Assembly (NCBI GenBank): GCA_949752735.1
Contig: OX457052.1
Coordinates: 12,663,752-12,727,751, forward strand
DNA: 64,000 nt
Source of the DNA: Lumbricus terrestris
Lineage: Eukaryota; Annelida; Clitellata; Crassiclitellata; Lumbricidae
Direction: 5' to 3'
Positions within the stretch are counted from its first letter, which is position 1. Each line of letters starts with the position of its first letter. The translations under genes were made by a program, and so were the position numbers. Shown one piece after another: positions 20,471-32,203 of the stretch. Under the pieces are notes generated by a model, which searched no databases, had not been told where the DNA came from, and saw nothing but the letters and a program-made list of their open reading frames with translations.

Positions 20471-21937
20471 ACACGCAATACACAAAAGATATCACTTCAA
20501 TTGTCAGGGAACTAAATTACCAGAATAGTATTTAGTGTCTCGACCTGGCCCAAACATATATTATTATGTGAATCGATTTGCATGAACTTCATTCGCTCGC
20601 GTCCCGTCTCCTCCGAAATGTCCTCAGTTCTGGAGGCGATCTATAGGTCTGTAATAATATTATACACATTCTCGACGAACATTCACAGCACGAATACATT
20701 CGTTGAAATACGATGTAGGCCTAATCGTTTTTCCTCGTATAAATACAATCGAAAGGTTTGGTTTCGATGATTTCCGTCGCATTTATTGGAGTAATTCCTC
20801 GTTCGTAGCCTATGTAAATTCGTACACTATATTACTTCGCGATGGGTTCCAGCCATGATACTAACCGGCTGAATGCCCGATCATTACCCACTTGATTCCA
20901 TTTATATAATACGTGCTCTGCGTTTATAAAGATTCGAAGAATATATACCTATACAATAAATACATTATGATGTACATAATTATTATATCCATAGAGAGTA
21001 TATTTTAGAGTCTATAGCCCATATCTTTGTATCTATAGATCTATGCTACGTCCCTAAATATATGGATATAATTTGCAGTCGACGCTATGGCATGCGATGT
21101 TAGGTATTGGGTATTTCAGGTGAATTCATGCGTTCGATCAAACGTTCCCTTCTTTGAATGCATGTCCGATTTCTTTAGTATAGACTCTATTTGCGTTTCC
21201 AACGAAGTGCAGTTGTTGAAGATAAGTGGTTTAGTTGGACCGATGAAGTTCAATAGCGCATAATTTTATACAATGACTCAATTATCGTCATAGGGTTGGA
21301 TTCACTCCGCTGTCACGCAACAGAATCTCGTTTATCCTGCAGCAGATCTCCCATGTCCAAACGAGACTACGAACGTCGGCCATAGTGACCCACGCTTCCT
21401 AATAATCTGCATATCGTACAAAATCTATAGTAGAGACTATTATAGACTATGTATCAGGGTTTTTTGAAGAAATTCTTTAACTGCACAACCCGCAATTTTT
21501 GTCTGGCTTGCCCTTTGGCGGCGAAAATTTCTGATGACCTTATTTTTCGTCGTTCGCTTGAAATTTCCCCAGAATGTTTTTTTGGTCATTCACCATACAG
21601 ATGCAGAAATATGGCACACATGCATGACATTGCATGTAGGCCTATAGTTTGAAAATCTTTAATGCAATAGTTTGAATTAAAGAAAAATTAACCCAGAAAT
21701 GATAGAGCATATAAGCTTACCTAATTTGTCTCAGAATTCGTTCTGGTTTGTTTTCATAATAATTATTGTCCGAACATCTATAATTGAATCTGAATATTTG
21801 ATAGCCTACTGCAGTCTCTTTCTCTCGTCTCACAGGCGATGTGTGGTCCATTAGCGAACGCGGTTCCAAACAATAATCATGCATGTTGCTATTTTGACGC
21901 CATAACGAACTCTCGGCTTATTGCTTTGAATGGGGGG
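20471..21937. other. unassigned stretch
   Basis: Mostly unique-looking. At 21445-21600 there is a diverged piece of the GGCGGCGAAAATTTCTGATGA family with a GTCATTC / GATGACC module, related to the 2.1-3.4 kb repeats. No gene recognised. Confidence 0.35.
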
Positions 21938-22195
21938 GGGAGTAAGGTGGCAGGGAGGCAGGTCGGGAGGTGGAAGGCAGGGAGGAAGGTTGGATGGAGG
22001 GAAGGATGGAGACAGGTATAGGTTGGAGGCAGGGAAGGTTGGAGACATTGTATGGAAGAAGGTTGGAGGCAGATAGAGAGTCAGAGAAGAATGGAGGCAA
22101 ATAGGGAGTTGGGAGGCATGGAAGATTGGAGGCAGGGACGGAGGTGGGAGTCAGGGTCCGTAGAGAAGATTGGAGGCAGGGAGGCTGATTATAGG
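21938..22195. repeat. purine-rich GGAGGCAGG minisatellite
   Basis: About 250 bp on one strand almost entirely A and G, built from degenerate GGAGGCAGGGA and GAAGGTTGGA units. Such tracts can form triplex DNA. Confidence 0.85.
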
Positions 22196-23426
22196 AACGC
22201 ACTATTTGTCTTAAGCTATAATAATAGGCTACGTCTCCACACGGTTTGTATATAGCGTCATAATTTACTGAACGTCGTTATACCATGGCGTGTCCCGAAT
22301 AAACGCTTCTATGAACGAAGTAATTATAATAATACACTGCACGTGACAAAGACTATAAAAACGTTCCAACATGCATAAATATCCCAGCATTAGCACGTTC
22401 AACATAAAATGACATATAGCCTATGGGTCTACTTCTTGAGTATTTTATACATTATAGATCTAATCATTGATGCAGGAAAACGCTGAACAGAACAAGCATA
22501 CACCGATAAATTGCAACTAAATGCATGCATGGATGCAAATGCCCATTTATATGGCTGGCGCCATTGGACAACTCTCCAAGTCGCTTATATGGCTCGACGG
22601 TCCACCCAGGTCGCTACCTGAACCAACCTCCATTATATACATGTTGCTCTTTGTTCGTATATTCATACGATCCGTGGACCTCTGCTCGCTATATACTCGA
22701 GTATAAACTCGAGTATAGGTCGCGAGTACTCTTGACGTTCTGCGAGCTGACGGCGAGTAATTTAGCGTATTAATTCTGTGGGGGGAAATCGATGAGAGAA
22801 GTGGACAGACCCATGCGGCTCCCCCGCGTCGTAGCAAGACTTCTGACGCCCGTCGGACGTTCACGATCAAGCACTAATCGACTTGATTAACTCGCTTTCT
22901 ATGTAATTTTTCTGCGGTTGAACACATGTCGTCGAAACCTGTCGTCGCTGTTATTTCTGGCTTCGAATAGTATAACGAAGTCGATGATGGTCTGCATGTC
23001 TTGGTTCCATGTCGTCCGGTGGCGTCTTATCGCCGTCCCGTCTTATCTACTACATCCTAAGAGCGGTTGTGCTAATAAACAGGGCACCAGTCGACGATGC
23101 TTCAAGTCGGGACCCGAGTAGGCAACGAGCCGGAGAAGTTCAGAAGCCAAATTGCACGAGAGATTCAAGAGACCGCGGCAGGAACACGTTGTGTGGTTGT
23201 CGTTAGCTAACTTAGCTGCGTCCATGGGTCAATGGAAGACTGTGTACTTCATGGGAAGTCCGAGTATAAAAATCTTTTGATGCGACGCAGAAAAGTCTAA
23301 AAGACACTGTTAAGGCGAAATGCGCGTATTTATGAAATTAGCTGTTCTGATGCAACACACAAGTGTCTGTATGCATTCTCTGCTGTATGATTCAGTGCAT
23401 GATTACCTTGAAATAATTCTAGGATG
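22196..23426. other. unassigned stretch
   Basis: No recognised repeat or gene in 1.2 kb. Short open frames on both strands match nothing I know. Confidence 0.4.
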
Positions 23427-23427
23427 T

Positions 23428-23483
<56 letters not shown>
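23427..23483. repeat. (TA)n microsatellite
   Basis: About 27 TA units. Confidence 0.97.
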
Positions 23484-23485
<2 letters not shown>

Positions 23486-23495
23486 TTGTGTACAT

Positions 23496-23733
23496 AGACA
23501 AACAGACAGACGGAGACAGACAGACAGACAAAGAGAGACATAGACAGACATACAGACAGAGACACAGACAGAGACATAGACACAGACAGAGACAGACACA
23601 GACAGACAGAGTTAGTGCATGAGAGAGAGAGACAGACAAAGAGAGACAGACATACAAAGAGAGACAGACAGACATAGAGACAGACAGACATAGACAGACA
23701 GGCAGACATAGACATACAGACAGAGACAGGAGA
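23496..23733. repeat. CAGA/GACA compound microsatellite
   Basis: About 240 bp of ACAG, AGAC and GAGA units. It generates spurious Ser/Leu/Val/Cys frames on the minus strand. Confidence 0.95.
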
Positions 23734-24161
23734 TGCATGGTGTTTCCCAAAGGCACGATAACTTATACTGAGCACAAGCGCTTACGCTTTCGCAGACGAC
23801 GACGCTTGTTGATTCATTACCATAGAGATCGTAAACCTTTTAGATCAACGATGCGGTAGAGTCTCTGGCGATTGTCAGCCACAGTGACTGTTAATTTGTT
23901 TTTAATGGTTTCCGATTGTCTCATCCGAAACGCAATCGACGATAATAATTGGGAAAGTAATTGAGCAAAAGAAAGCGAATAAAGTGTAGAAAGAAACGGG
24001 GTCCTGTGCTTCACGACATTGTAAGAAAATAATATCGAGTTTTTAATGTAGCTCACCTTCTATGTGAACTACTAAGAGGCGCACCATGCAGTCCAATCAT
24101 GGCTAAATGAGCAATTTCTATAGGTTCGCGAGTAATATGGTGCAAGGTGCGACCCCTAGGC
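23734..24161. other. unassigned stretch
   Basis: Unique-looking sequence. A 79-codon minus-strand frame (23817-24056) is not recognised. Confidence 0.4.
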
Positions 24162-24486
24162 CAAGGCCGTAGCTAGGGGGTTGTTTTGGGTGTTTGAACA
24201 CCCCAGAAATGTAAAAAGTAAAAAGTAATTGAATGCATTTACGAGCACATGATGTAAAAACCATTAAATAAAACCATGAGAACGTCCCGCGAAATGGAAA
24301 ATGGAAAAAATTGAACCAATTGGTGACATTTTCTGACGATTTCGGCCGGATGACTAAAAAAGTCATCAGTTTTTCAGGAAGGGAAGTTATGGCATTTTCT
24401 GAAGTTTTTAGTTTTTGGCCGGATGACTAAAAAAAGTCATCAATCTTTCGGGCGGGCAAGAAACACCACCTAAATAAAATCTAGGC
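24162..24486 (-). mobile_element. hAT-like MITE, CAAGGCCGTAGC family, copy D
   Basis: Starts CAAGGCCGTAGCTAGGGGGT and follows copies A-C in reverse complement: TTGAACACCCC, GCACATGATGTAAAAACCAT and GATGACTAAAAAAGTCATC. The module occurs twice here (near 24350 and 24423), so an internal stretch is duplicated. The right terminus is damaged (AAAATCTAGGCCCC), so the end point is approximate. Confidence 0.75.
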
Positions 24487-24563
24487 CCCAGATGCAGCGC
24501 AACAGAGTTCTATAAAATTATATACGGATAGCCATCGAGAATGAATCGAGAAAGAGCGCCGCT

Positions 24564-24907
24564 CATGGGCGGAGTTTTTCAGGGGCTAGGGGCTAAGCCC
24601 CCTCAAGAAGACCCAGATTTATTTTTTAACATGTAAATGAAGAGAAAAGATCATCCACGTTTTTGGCCGGGAAAATTAGTAGGCCTATTTTTTTCGGCGA
24701 GATTTCAGCCCGATGACTAAAAAAAGGTCATCAACTTTTTGGCCGAGAAAAATTAGTATTTTTTTCGGCGAGGTTTCAGCCCGAGGACTAAAAAGTCATC
24801 ACCGTTTTTGGGTCGAGAAAATATTTGTCGGCACCGCTCGTTCTGGACCGAGTCTCAACCCCAACAAATTTAGCCCCTCCAAGAACGGAAACCAAACTTC
24901 GCCCACG
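24564..24907. mobile_element. hAT-like MITE, CATGGGCGGAG family
   Basis: The left end is CATGGGCGGAG, the right end CTTCGCCCACG. The flanks GCGCCGCT (24556-24563) and GCGCCGTT (24908-24915) match at 7 of 8 bases, a hAT-size target duplication. The 344 bp body contains AAGCCCCCT / TTAGCCCCT words near both ends and three GATGACTAAAAAAGGTCATC-type modules. No coding capacity. Related termini occur at 42274 and 45471. Confidence 0.8.
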
Positions 24908-25183
24908 GCGCCGTTGCAATATGGTAGTCCGCAATCGAGTGACTACGAGTTTAGCTTCATTACCCGATCGGAGATTAGATCGCCTCTGCACATGCACCAG
25001 AGATGGGACAGCAGAACCTCCCTCGCAGGTACATGGGACCCAGACCCTTCATGCAGCGCCAGACCAATGCAAAAATATGCGGTGCATGCGGTGTACATAA
25101 TATAGGCTAGTCTTACAGGAAAAAACATTTTGTCAGCCATGAGTGGAAAAGGAAAAAAATCATGAGTACATTATAGACGAAGG
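24908..25183. other. unassigned stretch
   Basis: Unique-looking sequence. Open frames on both strands of 65-130 aa are unrecognised. Confidence 0.4.
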
Positions 25184-25385
<202 letters not shown>

Positions 25386-25387
<2 letters not shown>

Positions 25388-25665
25388 CGACAATTTCTAT
25401 GGCGCCGTAACACAGCACATGCCGTTACAAAGGCGCCTCTACAAACACAAACATAATATATTCAGTCAAAGGTACGCCTTAGAAAACAAATATGTCTTCA
25501 GACGAGTTTTGAAAACCCCAACAGAGTTGGCAGAACGAACTGTGGAAGGCAGACTGTTCCAGCAGCGGGGGCCAGCAGTTGAAAAAGCACGCTCCCCGAA
25601 GCGTATCTTCGTCCTTCGCACATACAGATCTCCTTTCACACTGGATCTCAGCGTAAGATCTCAGC
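25386..25665 (-). pseudogene. L2/CR1-type LINE C-terminus with (TTA)n tail
   Basis: On the minus strand from about 25630 to a TGA at 25466-25468 the frame reads VRRTKIRFGERAFSTAGP and then RCWNSLPSTVRSANSVGVFK, followed by TRLKTYLFSKAYL. This is a textbook L2/CR1 end: R.R...GERAFS.A.P..WNSLP..+R....+..FK..LKT+LF. After the stop the sequence reaches TTACGGCGCCATAGAAATTG and (TTA)n. The last ~60 codons show no stop, so the copy is young or well preserved but strongly 5'-truncated. Tails of the same type are at 57715 (plus) and 61380 (minus). Confidence 0.85.
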
Positions 25666-25835
25666 CAACATACGTAGGCTTAGGCCTATATACAAGTATA
25701 TACAAAGAGACACAGACAAACAGGCAGACTTTCAACAGGCAAGCTGAGAACTAGTCAAATTGTTTATCGGATATTATGGCCAGATGATTATTTATAGAGA
25801 TACATAATCGAAACACGTAAATCATTCGGAGTGAG
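25666..25835. other. unassigned stretch
   Basis: Short AT-rich segment; nothing recognised. Confidence 0.4.
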
Positions 25836-25980
25836 ACAGAGAGAAAGACAGACAGACAGACAGAGACTGCAGAGACAGATGGCAAGCAGACAGACAGATA
25901 GAATCATACAGGGAGAGACAGAGACAGACTGGCAGATACAGATAGAAACAGACAGACAGATAGATAGATAGACAGAGAGA
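25836..25980. repeat. GACA/GATA compound microsatellite
   Basis: GACAGACAGACAGA and GATAGATAGA units with interruptions. Confidence 0.9.
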
Positions 25981-26500
25981 GCTTCAAAAGCTGAAGGATC
26001 AAGCAGCTACAGCGATTAATGCGTTTGGGACTAAGACGCGAAGCAACACGCCAAATCAGAATAATTCTAAACGGAGTGTAAGCAATAAATTATTTAGTGT
26101 TGTCTGTGATGCCGCTGTATACAATATCTGCGCCACAGCATCCTTATCTGTACGCTGTATTATTATAAGCCTGTAGCATACCTGTTGATAGAAGTACAGT
26201 AGGTAGAGGCATCGATAACTCCAAGCTTTCGGTCAACACTCGAGTCGAGTTGTTTTTTTTTCAGGTGAGTTAGTGTCTGTCAGCATTTCGTCGATACAAA
26301 TTCGCCTCTGCAGGCGCCTGAATGATTGCAATAATCTCCTTCAACAAAAGAAATCCATTTCGTGGACTAAAACCAGTCTTATCGGCGGTTCTGACGGTTC
26401 GAGTGCGCGACGATTGTTTGCGAAAGCACCTGAATTGCGCATAATATCTGATGCATTGCGAAGGCATTTGATACAACCAGGTTTTTTTAACGTACAGTTG
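25981..26500. other. unassigned stretch
   Basis: Unique-looking. A 118-codon minus-strand frame (26270-26626) is not recognised. Confidence 0.4.
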
Positions 26501-27150
26501 TAGCCTACACAAAATGTGCAGTTCTGAATGGGTTTGTGCAGTTCTAGAAGCACTTCTGTTACAGCTAAAACTAGCAAAAAGGTCAGTGTCCTCCGATTGG
26601 AAGCAATTTGCCATGGAGGATGGCAATGGGACAAAGGGCTTGTGCAGTTCTAAAAATTCCTTAAAACAGCCCTGGATACAACGCGATATGCTGCGCCATG
26701 TGATTCAATGCCGTTTCGTAAATTATTTTACTTAGGCCTATGTACATACAATCTGCACAACGCGGGACAGCAGTCCAGTGCTTTATTCAACGCGCTTTAT
26801 TCAACGCGAAGTTGTACACAAAATGTGCTGTTGTAGGGTCTAAAAGAATTTGTGCAGTTGTAAAGCAACCTTGTGCAGTGAAAATCATTAGAAAAAGTTA
26901 ACTGCAGTCGATTTACCATGGAAGACCGGAATGTAAGGAAGGGGTTGTGTAGTGAAAAATACGCCAAAAAGCTAAATTCCTGATGAACGACTAAAAAAGT
27001 CATCAGGTTTTATTGCCGGTGTAGTGCGATATGCAGTCCGGCAACAAAAACGGTCCGAAACCTTCTGTCATTGGTCCACGTGACATATGACGTCAGAAAG
27101 CAACGCTAGACGCCACTGCCTCGTTTTCGTTGACAAATATGGTCCGGGTT
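26501..27150 (+). repeat. long dispersed repeat, left member of an inverted pair
   Basis: Contains two diverged units about 310 bp apart, each beginning CACAAAATGTGC and holding several TTGTGCAGTT words and a CCATGGA stretch. It ends with a GACGACTAAAAAAGTCATCA module, GCCGGTGTAGTGCGATAT, AACGGTCCG and CGTTGACAAATATGGTCCGG (27128-27147). The last ~160 bp recur inverted at 30178-30345. Confidence 0.7.
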
Positions 27151-27360
27151 GCTTTCTTGCGCAAAACAAGAAGCGGGTTGTTTAGACTTTATAGTATTAT
27201 TAAAATAATAGTGTTAAATAGCTACCAGAGTTAAGGGTTGGGGGACAAGTGCCGAGAGATTAATTTGTTTTGAGGATGGATGATCAGATTGGTTAGTTAG
27301 TTGTTTCGATTCACAGAACCTGAAGAGACAGATGTAGGCTTTAGTAATATTTTAAGTTCA
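27151..27360. other. unassigned stretch
   Basis: AT-rich; nothing recognised. Confidence 0.4.
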
Positions 27361-27459
27361 AGTTCAACGTCACTTTGTTATAACAAAGCTCACAGCGACG
27401 CCCTCCTTCTTTCTCCAGACATGAGACTGACATCTGCAGAGTGCAACCAGTGGTGGAGT
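27361..27459 (+). repeat. ~105 bp dispersed repeat, copy 1
   Basis: Shares with copies 2-5 the order AACGTCACT, ATAACAAAG, AGCGACGCCCTCC, GAGACTGACA and GCAGAGTGCAACCAGTGG-GGAGT. The most diverged of the plus-strand copies. Confidence 0.75.
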
Positions 27460-27984
27460 CAGACAGATGTGTTTGAAATGTATGTTAACAAATTGAAAAT
27501 TATATCCGTTAGACACCCTGTTTTCTTTTATAAAGTTCCTTAATAATGGATTTTGTTCTCAATTGAAACTTAGGCGTTTAGTCTCACGTTGCTATTCCGA
27601 TTCAAAAGTTAGGCATAGACAATATAATTATGTCGATTCTGATAAATAATTTAATTTCTTGTCAAGCATAATTTGTTTCACATATTAATTTTTACTCTGA
27701 ATTACAACAGCAATGGCACTGTTTTATGTGAGCTGCTGACTCTTGCAAGTTGCAATAAGGCCAGTTATTCCATTCACAAGGCTATGAACTAGCCTACATA
27801 ATATTTTGTAACTGAAATAAAATTACCAAAGTTGGCAGAACTACACCTTTTCATTAGGAGTAACCTAATCGTTGGGCCTATATTTGAATTTCTATAATAT
27901 ATTTGAAAGCGCTAATCGAAAGCCAAACGTAAAATAACTGAGGGGTCAGACGTTGATTTAGGCCTATATGGACTTGTATTTTTA
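27460..27984. other. unassigned stretch
   Basis: AT-rich unique-looking sequence. Confidence 0.4.
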
Positions 27985-28203
27985 ATGGATCAAGATAGAA
28001 GATCCAAACGAGCAACGATCTGGACCCCGGAGACAGGACGTGGTAGAGGAATACCAAGGAAGAACTGGGTGGAGACTACGAGAGGATTTGTGATGTCTCG
28101 TGATGACGTGGAACGATGCTGTTGGGGTGGTGATAAACGGTGCGGAATGCGTTGCCCGAAGTGCACATCCGCACGGGTAGGATTAGGGTCTAAGCTAAGG
28201 TAA
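27985..28203 (+). pseudogene. non-LTR retrotransposon polyprotein C-terminal fragment
   Basis: A 72-codon frame reads TGRGRGIPRKNWVETTRG at its start, matching the (G)RRGRPRK.W.+.+..D segment that closes many RTE/Jockey/CR1-type polyproteins. SRDDVERCCWGGDKR follows where a ...A.DR..W+ segment is usual, then SARVGLGSK. The downstream sequence (GGTTTTAATGAGGAC) does not show the LINE tails seen elsewhere. It is a short 3' fragment; the clade is not assignable. Similar remnants are at 55250 and 59654. Confidence 0.6.
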
Positions 28204-29626
28204 TGGGTTTTAATGAGGACTATACGGGGTCCTAACTGGGGGTTTGAACTCCCACAACCCCACAGGCAAATTGCCCTCTGGCGATACTTTAGTTTTGAGT
28301 GGAATGCAAAGGGGTTAAGGTAAAAGAACAGATAGTTCAAGACGGCCGTTTTAAGGAGTTTTGGGGCCCTAGGCACAAACCCTAATCTTAAACATATCCA
28401 TGAGTCTAATCTACTCTATAGCTAAATCAAGGTTTCTGGGGACGAAGAACAAGTACATGTATTTGTCGGTCGACTGCTGAGACGTGTAGCGCCGAGAGGG
28501 AAGGAGGACTATGGGAAAGCAATGTCCCTCCATGCAGTCAGAAATTGTTGAATTTTCACTTTGCATTTTAAACTGCCATCTTAATAAAATTGCTCAACAT
28601 TTGCAGTGCTGACATGAGTAGCCTTGTCTAAGACTACAATGATTGTTCTTGCAATTATAATAATTTCTTAATATTCAGATTCCACATTGTAATGATAGGC
28701 TACATGCAGCATTGTTCGCTGGGATCTAAGCAAAATTACAGATTATTATTTCAGTGCTGATTACAAAAGTGGTTGAAAGTTTCAATAAATATAATTATTA
28801 TTACAATAATAATTTCTTGACGTATCAAGTTCAGCAACTGAGTTCTGCTGCTTCTGGACATTAGGCCTACAGCAGGCTATAGCCTAACGAATAACTGCAG
28901 ACAGATGAATGATTATATACAGTGTAAGAATTGCATTGGAATTGGCTTATTCCCGGGCGTTGCTCAAAAAAGGCTTGCAATGTTGACCAGGATAGGCCAA
29001 CAGTTCTCGGAATTGCCACAAATGTTACACAAACCAAGGAAGAACCGTCAAAATCCGGAAGCCATGCAGCAATAATGCTGTTTTACTAAGTGTTCAAGTA
29101 CCGTACGAAACATTTTGAAATTTCGACGGTTTTAAATTTGAAAGGTAGCACTAAAAAGGCGAAAATTAGCTGTACAAAAATAGTACTTGTACAAATATTA
29201 ACAGCAAATTATTATACTCATTGTAATATGATTGCATCATATTATTATATTAATAGATTTTATCGTCCTATAGATATATATAATATCATATAATAGTAAA
29301 TAATATCACGGTATATTACTAGAGTTCGTGTATTATACAATAATGTAAGCAGCAATTCAAACTTATAATAACTTGAAACGGGCGTGGACTGTTTTAGTAG
29401 GAGAATTACAGAAAAGTAAGAAAAGTAGTCTGGGGTTGATGTTGATTTATAGAGTTTGAGTACAACGAAGACACTACGGGTTCCAAGGAAGACGTATAGG
29501 GCTATAAGCCTCACAACCTCTGGCAATTCTCACCAGGTTCCAGAAAGTTAGAATAGAGTTACTCTATTAGAGTATGATCTGTAGAGTTGCATCAGTTGCA
29601 AGGTTATGACAACTCTGGTGGTTTTT
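28204..29626. other. unassigned stretch
   Basis: No recognised feature in 1.4 kb of AT-rich sequence. GGGGTTTGAACTCCC at about 28230 resembles a pol III B box, but no A box is evident. Confidence 0.35.
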
Positions 29627-29728
29627 CAGTTTAATGTCACTGTGCGATAACAAAGATCATTAGCGACGCTCTCCTCCTTTATCTAGGCTTGGGTCTGGCA
29701 CTGGCAGAGTGCAACCAGTGGCGGAGTT
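29627..29728 (+). repeat. ~105 bp dispersed repeat, copy 2
   Basis: Contains AGTTTAATGTCACTG, GATAACAAAGATCATTAGCG, CTCCTCCTTTATC, GGTCTGGCACTGGCAGAGTG and AACCAGTGGCGGAGT. Confidence 0.85.
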
Positions 29729-30177
29729 CTAAGGGAGTTAATTCTTATATAGGCTTGCGAAATCGTGAGAAAAAGGTGTTTACGATAAAAGATATGATTT
29801 AGTTCGTTAGCGTTGTCATAACTTTAATCCACACACAAACAATCGGACGAAACACACAGGCAAACACTTTAAAATAAGATGCCCGTAACATAGGACGCAC
29901 TTAGTTTATAAGCAATACAATTTTAAATCGGATGCATCAATTAGTTCATTTTTCCAACGCGGATTTTCCATTCTAAAAATAGCATACGCAACGGTAGCCT
30001 ACTTAACACCGCTTCGTCCCTTGGAATCAAGTTTTCTACTAAAATATGTTTGCATATTCGTAATGTTACTACCCCACAATCACACTTACATGCGTGAATT
30101 ACAATGGGTTTTGCGCACCGAGTTTCTATGCTGAATAAACAGAATATTATCATAATTTTAACAAAGTTGGTCAAGCC
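29729..30177. other. unassigned stretch
   Basis: Unique-looking; a 77-codon minus-strand frame (29941-30174) is unrecognised. Confidence 0.4.
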
Positions 30178-30435
30178 ATCCGGACCGTATTTGTCAACGG
30201 ATTAGATTTCGCACGTAAGTCGTGCGAGATTGCGTCCTAGCAGCGAAGTGGGCGTGGCCGGACCGTTTATTTTGCCCGGACTGTATTTCGTACTACACCG
30301 GCGACTAAAAACATTTTCTGTGAAAATTTCTCGCGGACGACAAAAAATGTCGCCAGAAAATTTTCCGCCAAAGGGCACACCTGATTCAAAGATTCAAAAT
30401 GATGGTTGTGCAGTTTTTAAAAAACTCATTTAAAA
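30178..30435 (-). repeat. long dispersed repeat, right member of an inverted pair
   Basis: Starts CCGGACCGTATTTGTCAACG, whose reverse complement matches 27128-27147 at 19 of 20 positions. It continues with CGGACCGTTT, CCCGGACTGTATTTCGTACT, ACACCGGC and a GACGACAAAAAATGTCGCC module, and ends near a GGTTGTGCAGTTTTTA word, mirroring the left member. Confidence 0.7.
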
Positions 30436-30650
30436 AAGCCATGCTGCGGTCCATTTTAAAGTAACGTTGCAGTATTATAGGCATGTTTGTCATATCATAA
30501 TATCATAATTTGGTATTATTATGACAATTTTGTTGCGTCGTCTATTCTCATGTCTGCTTTGTTCAGCTTTCTTCGTTCATTCCGAATTCTGTTTCTCCTC
30601 CGCTTCTCCTAATCTCCTTCCACTTCCATCTTCTATAGTGTAATTTGGAA
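30436..30650. other. unassigned stretch
   Basis: AT-rich; a pyrimidine-rich CTCCTCCGCTTCTCC segment near 30595. Confidence 0.4.
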
Positions 30651-30740
30651 TTTGCATATCGTAATCGCAAACATTTTTGTCAATATACAGCGCCAAAAAT
30701 AGCGCATAGTCACGGGAACCTGCTTATTCACAGGCGCTCA
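30651..30740 (-). mobile_element. LINE/SINE 3' tail of the (ATTACG)n type, degenerate
   Basis: GCATATCGTAATCGCAAA, AGCGCCAAAAATAGCGC and CGGGAACCTGCTTATTCACA follow the order of the 10017 copy, with fewer terminal repeats. Confidence 0.65.
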
Positions 30741-31944
30741 ATCTAAACACGACGATATAATTATGTAGGCTACAATCAGTTTATAAACAACCATTCAGAT
30801 GCGTTCTCTGCTCTCTCCAATATGTCATGCTGGATGTTATTAACAGTGGCGGTGGCATGCTGACATTCTTTGAAACCAGAGCATAATGTATAGCCGGGCA
30901 GTCATATGAGTAACAAGTGCAGGGGATCTACCTGTGCCCCAAATTAAAATTAGGCAGATCAAAAATTCTGGTAGAGAAACGACAAGGGCAAATACTGTCT
31001 TCACATTTCTCTTACCCATCCTCGTCTTATTCCCATTTCTTTTCCCTATCTTGGCTGTCTTCTTCACATTTTTCTTGCATGCTCTATCTATCTTGCTATC
31101 TATCTTGCCACATATCTTACTGTCTATCTTGCTGTCCATCATCCATCTATTCATTCATTAAAGCATTCACCCATCCATCCAGGTATATCTACCCATCTCT
31201 CTACGTATACCTACATGTAACCTATGTATCCACCCATGCATGCGCCTAAAGAAGCCATCCTTAAGAAAACAACCCAATACAAACACCTGCAGAAAAGCAA
31301 TGCAATATTATACACGCCATATCTGATCACGCTCTAAATCCAGACGTCACGTTCTAATATTCTGGGTAGACAATATGGCCGCAATCAATTTGTTTGCAGC
31401 GTCATTTTACAGCGAGAGGATATGGAGAGAGGGATGATCGGCTCTGTATACCACCTGCCACCCAGCAGTAACGTGAGTGATGGGACTCTATGACCCCAAT
31501 AAGTGCATCCCTAGAATATATATATAGAATCTGTATATAAATATATGTAATATATATATAAAGGAATAAACCACAAAAGGAATCACAGAGACTTCAGACG
31601 GATTGTTAGAGTAGTATGAGAAAATATTGCAAAGATAAATTCATTAGCACAGAGTGTTCTATATATGTTCGCGTGACTGCAGGCCCGATTGAACTTAATT
31701 CATGTCATTGTACGAGAACTTCTATCACTGCAGCAAATACAAGCACTACATCATAAGAACGAAGCGGAACACACATGGAGATGGCAGGCATACACACACA
31801 GACACGGTGGATAGATAGAAGCCGACAAAGACGGAGAAAGTCATGACAAGATGAAGGATACACAATGATTATATAGGAGGGGCAGAGTGAGGGGTAGGAG
31901 TATAGAAAGCAAAACACGGTCGTCAATCGCAATACGAGCTATGT
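30741..31944. other. unassigned stretch with TATC/CATC low complexity
   Basis: Imperfect CTATCTTG and CCATCCAT repeats at 31078-31200 and a TATATA cluster at 31515-31560. No gene recognised. Confidence 0.4.
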
Positions 31945-32030
31945 TCATCGCTCGTGAATAAGCTGGTGCCCTGCGCTTGGCTTTCGAGTGGCGCTCTGGA
32001 AATTTAGAGGTTTACAATTACGATTTGGTC
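31945..32030 (+). mobile_element. LINE/SINE 3' tail of the (ATTACG)n type
   Basis: GCTCGTGAATAAGCTGGTGC, GCGCTTGGCTTTCGAGTGGC, GCTCTGGAAATT and ACAATTACGATT. Plus-strand counterpart of the 10017 tail. Confidence 0.75.
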
Positions 32031-32203
32031 AATGTTTAGTAAGCTTATATGGAAATGCAAAACGGATCATGATGCAGTGATGCACAACATTTCTTCCAAA
32101 GTTCACAATACATGTATTGCACGGGAAACTCAGCGATAGAGGTGGCGATGAGAAAATGTGCAATGTGCATGGATTACTTGCTCAAAGTCTCTACACGAAA
32201 GAA
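32031..32203. other. unassigned stretch
   Basis: Short unique-looking sequence. Confidence 0.4.
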
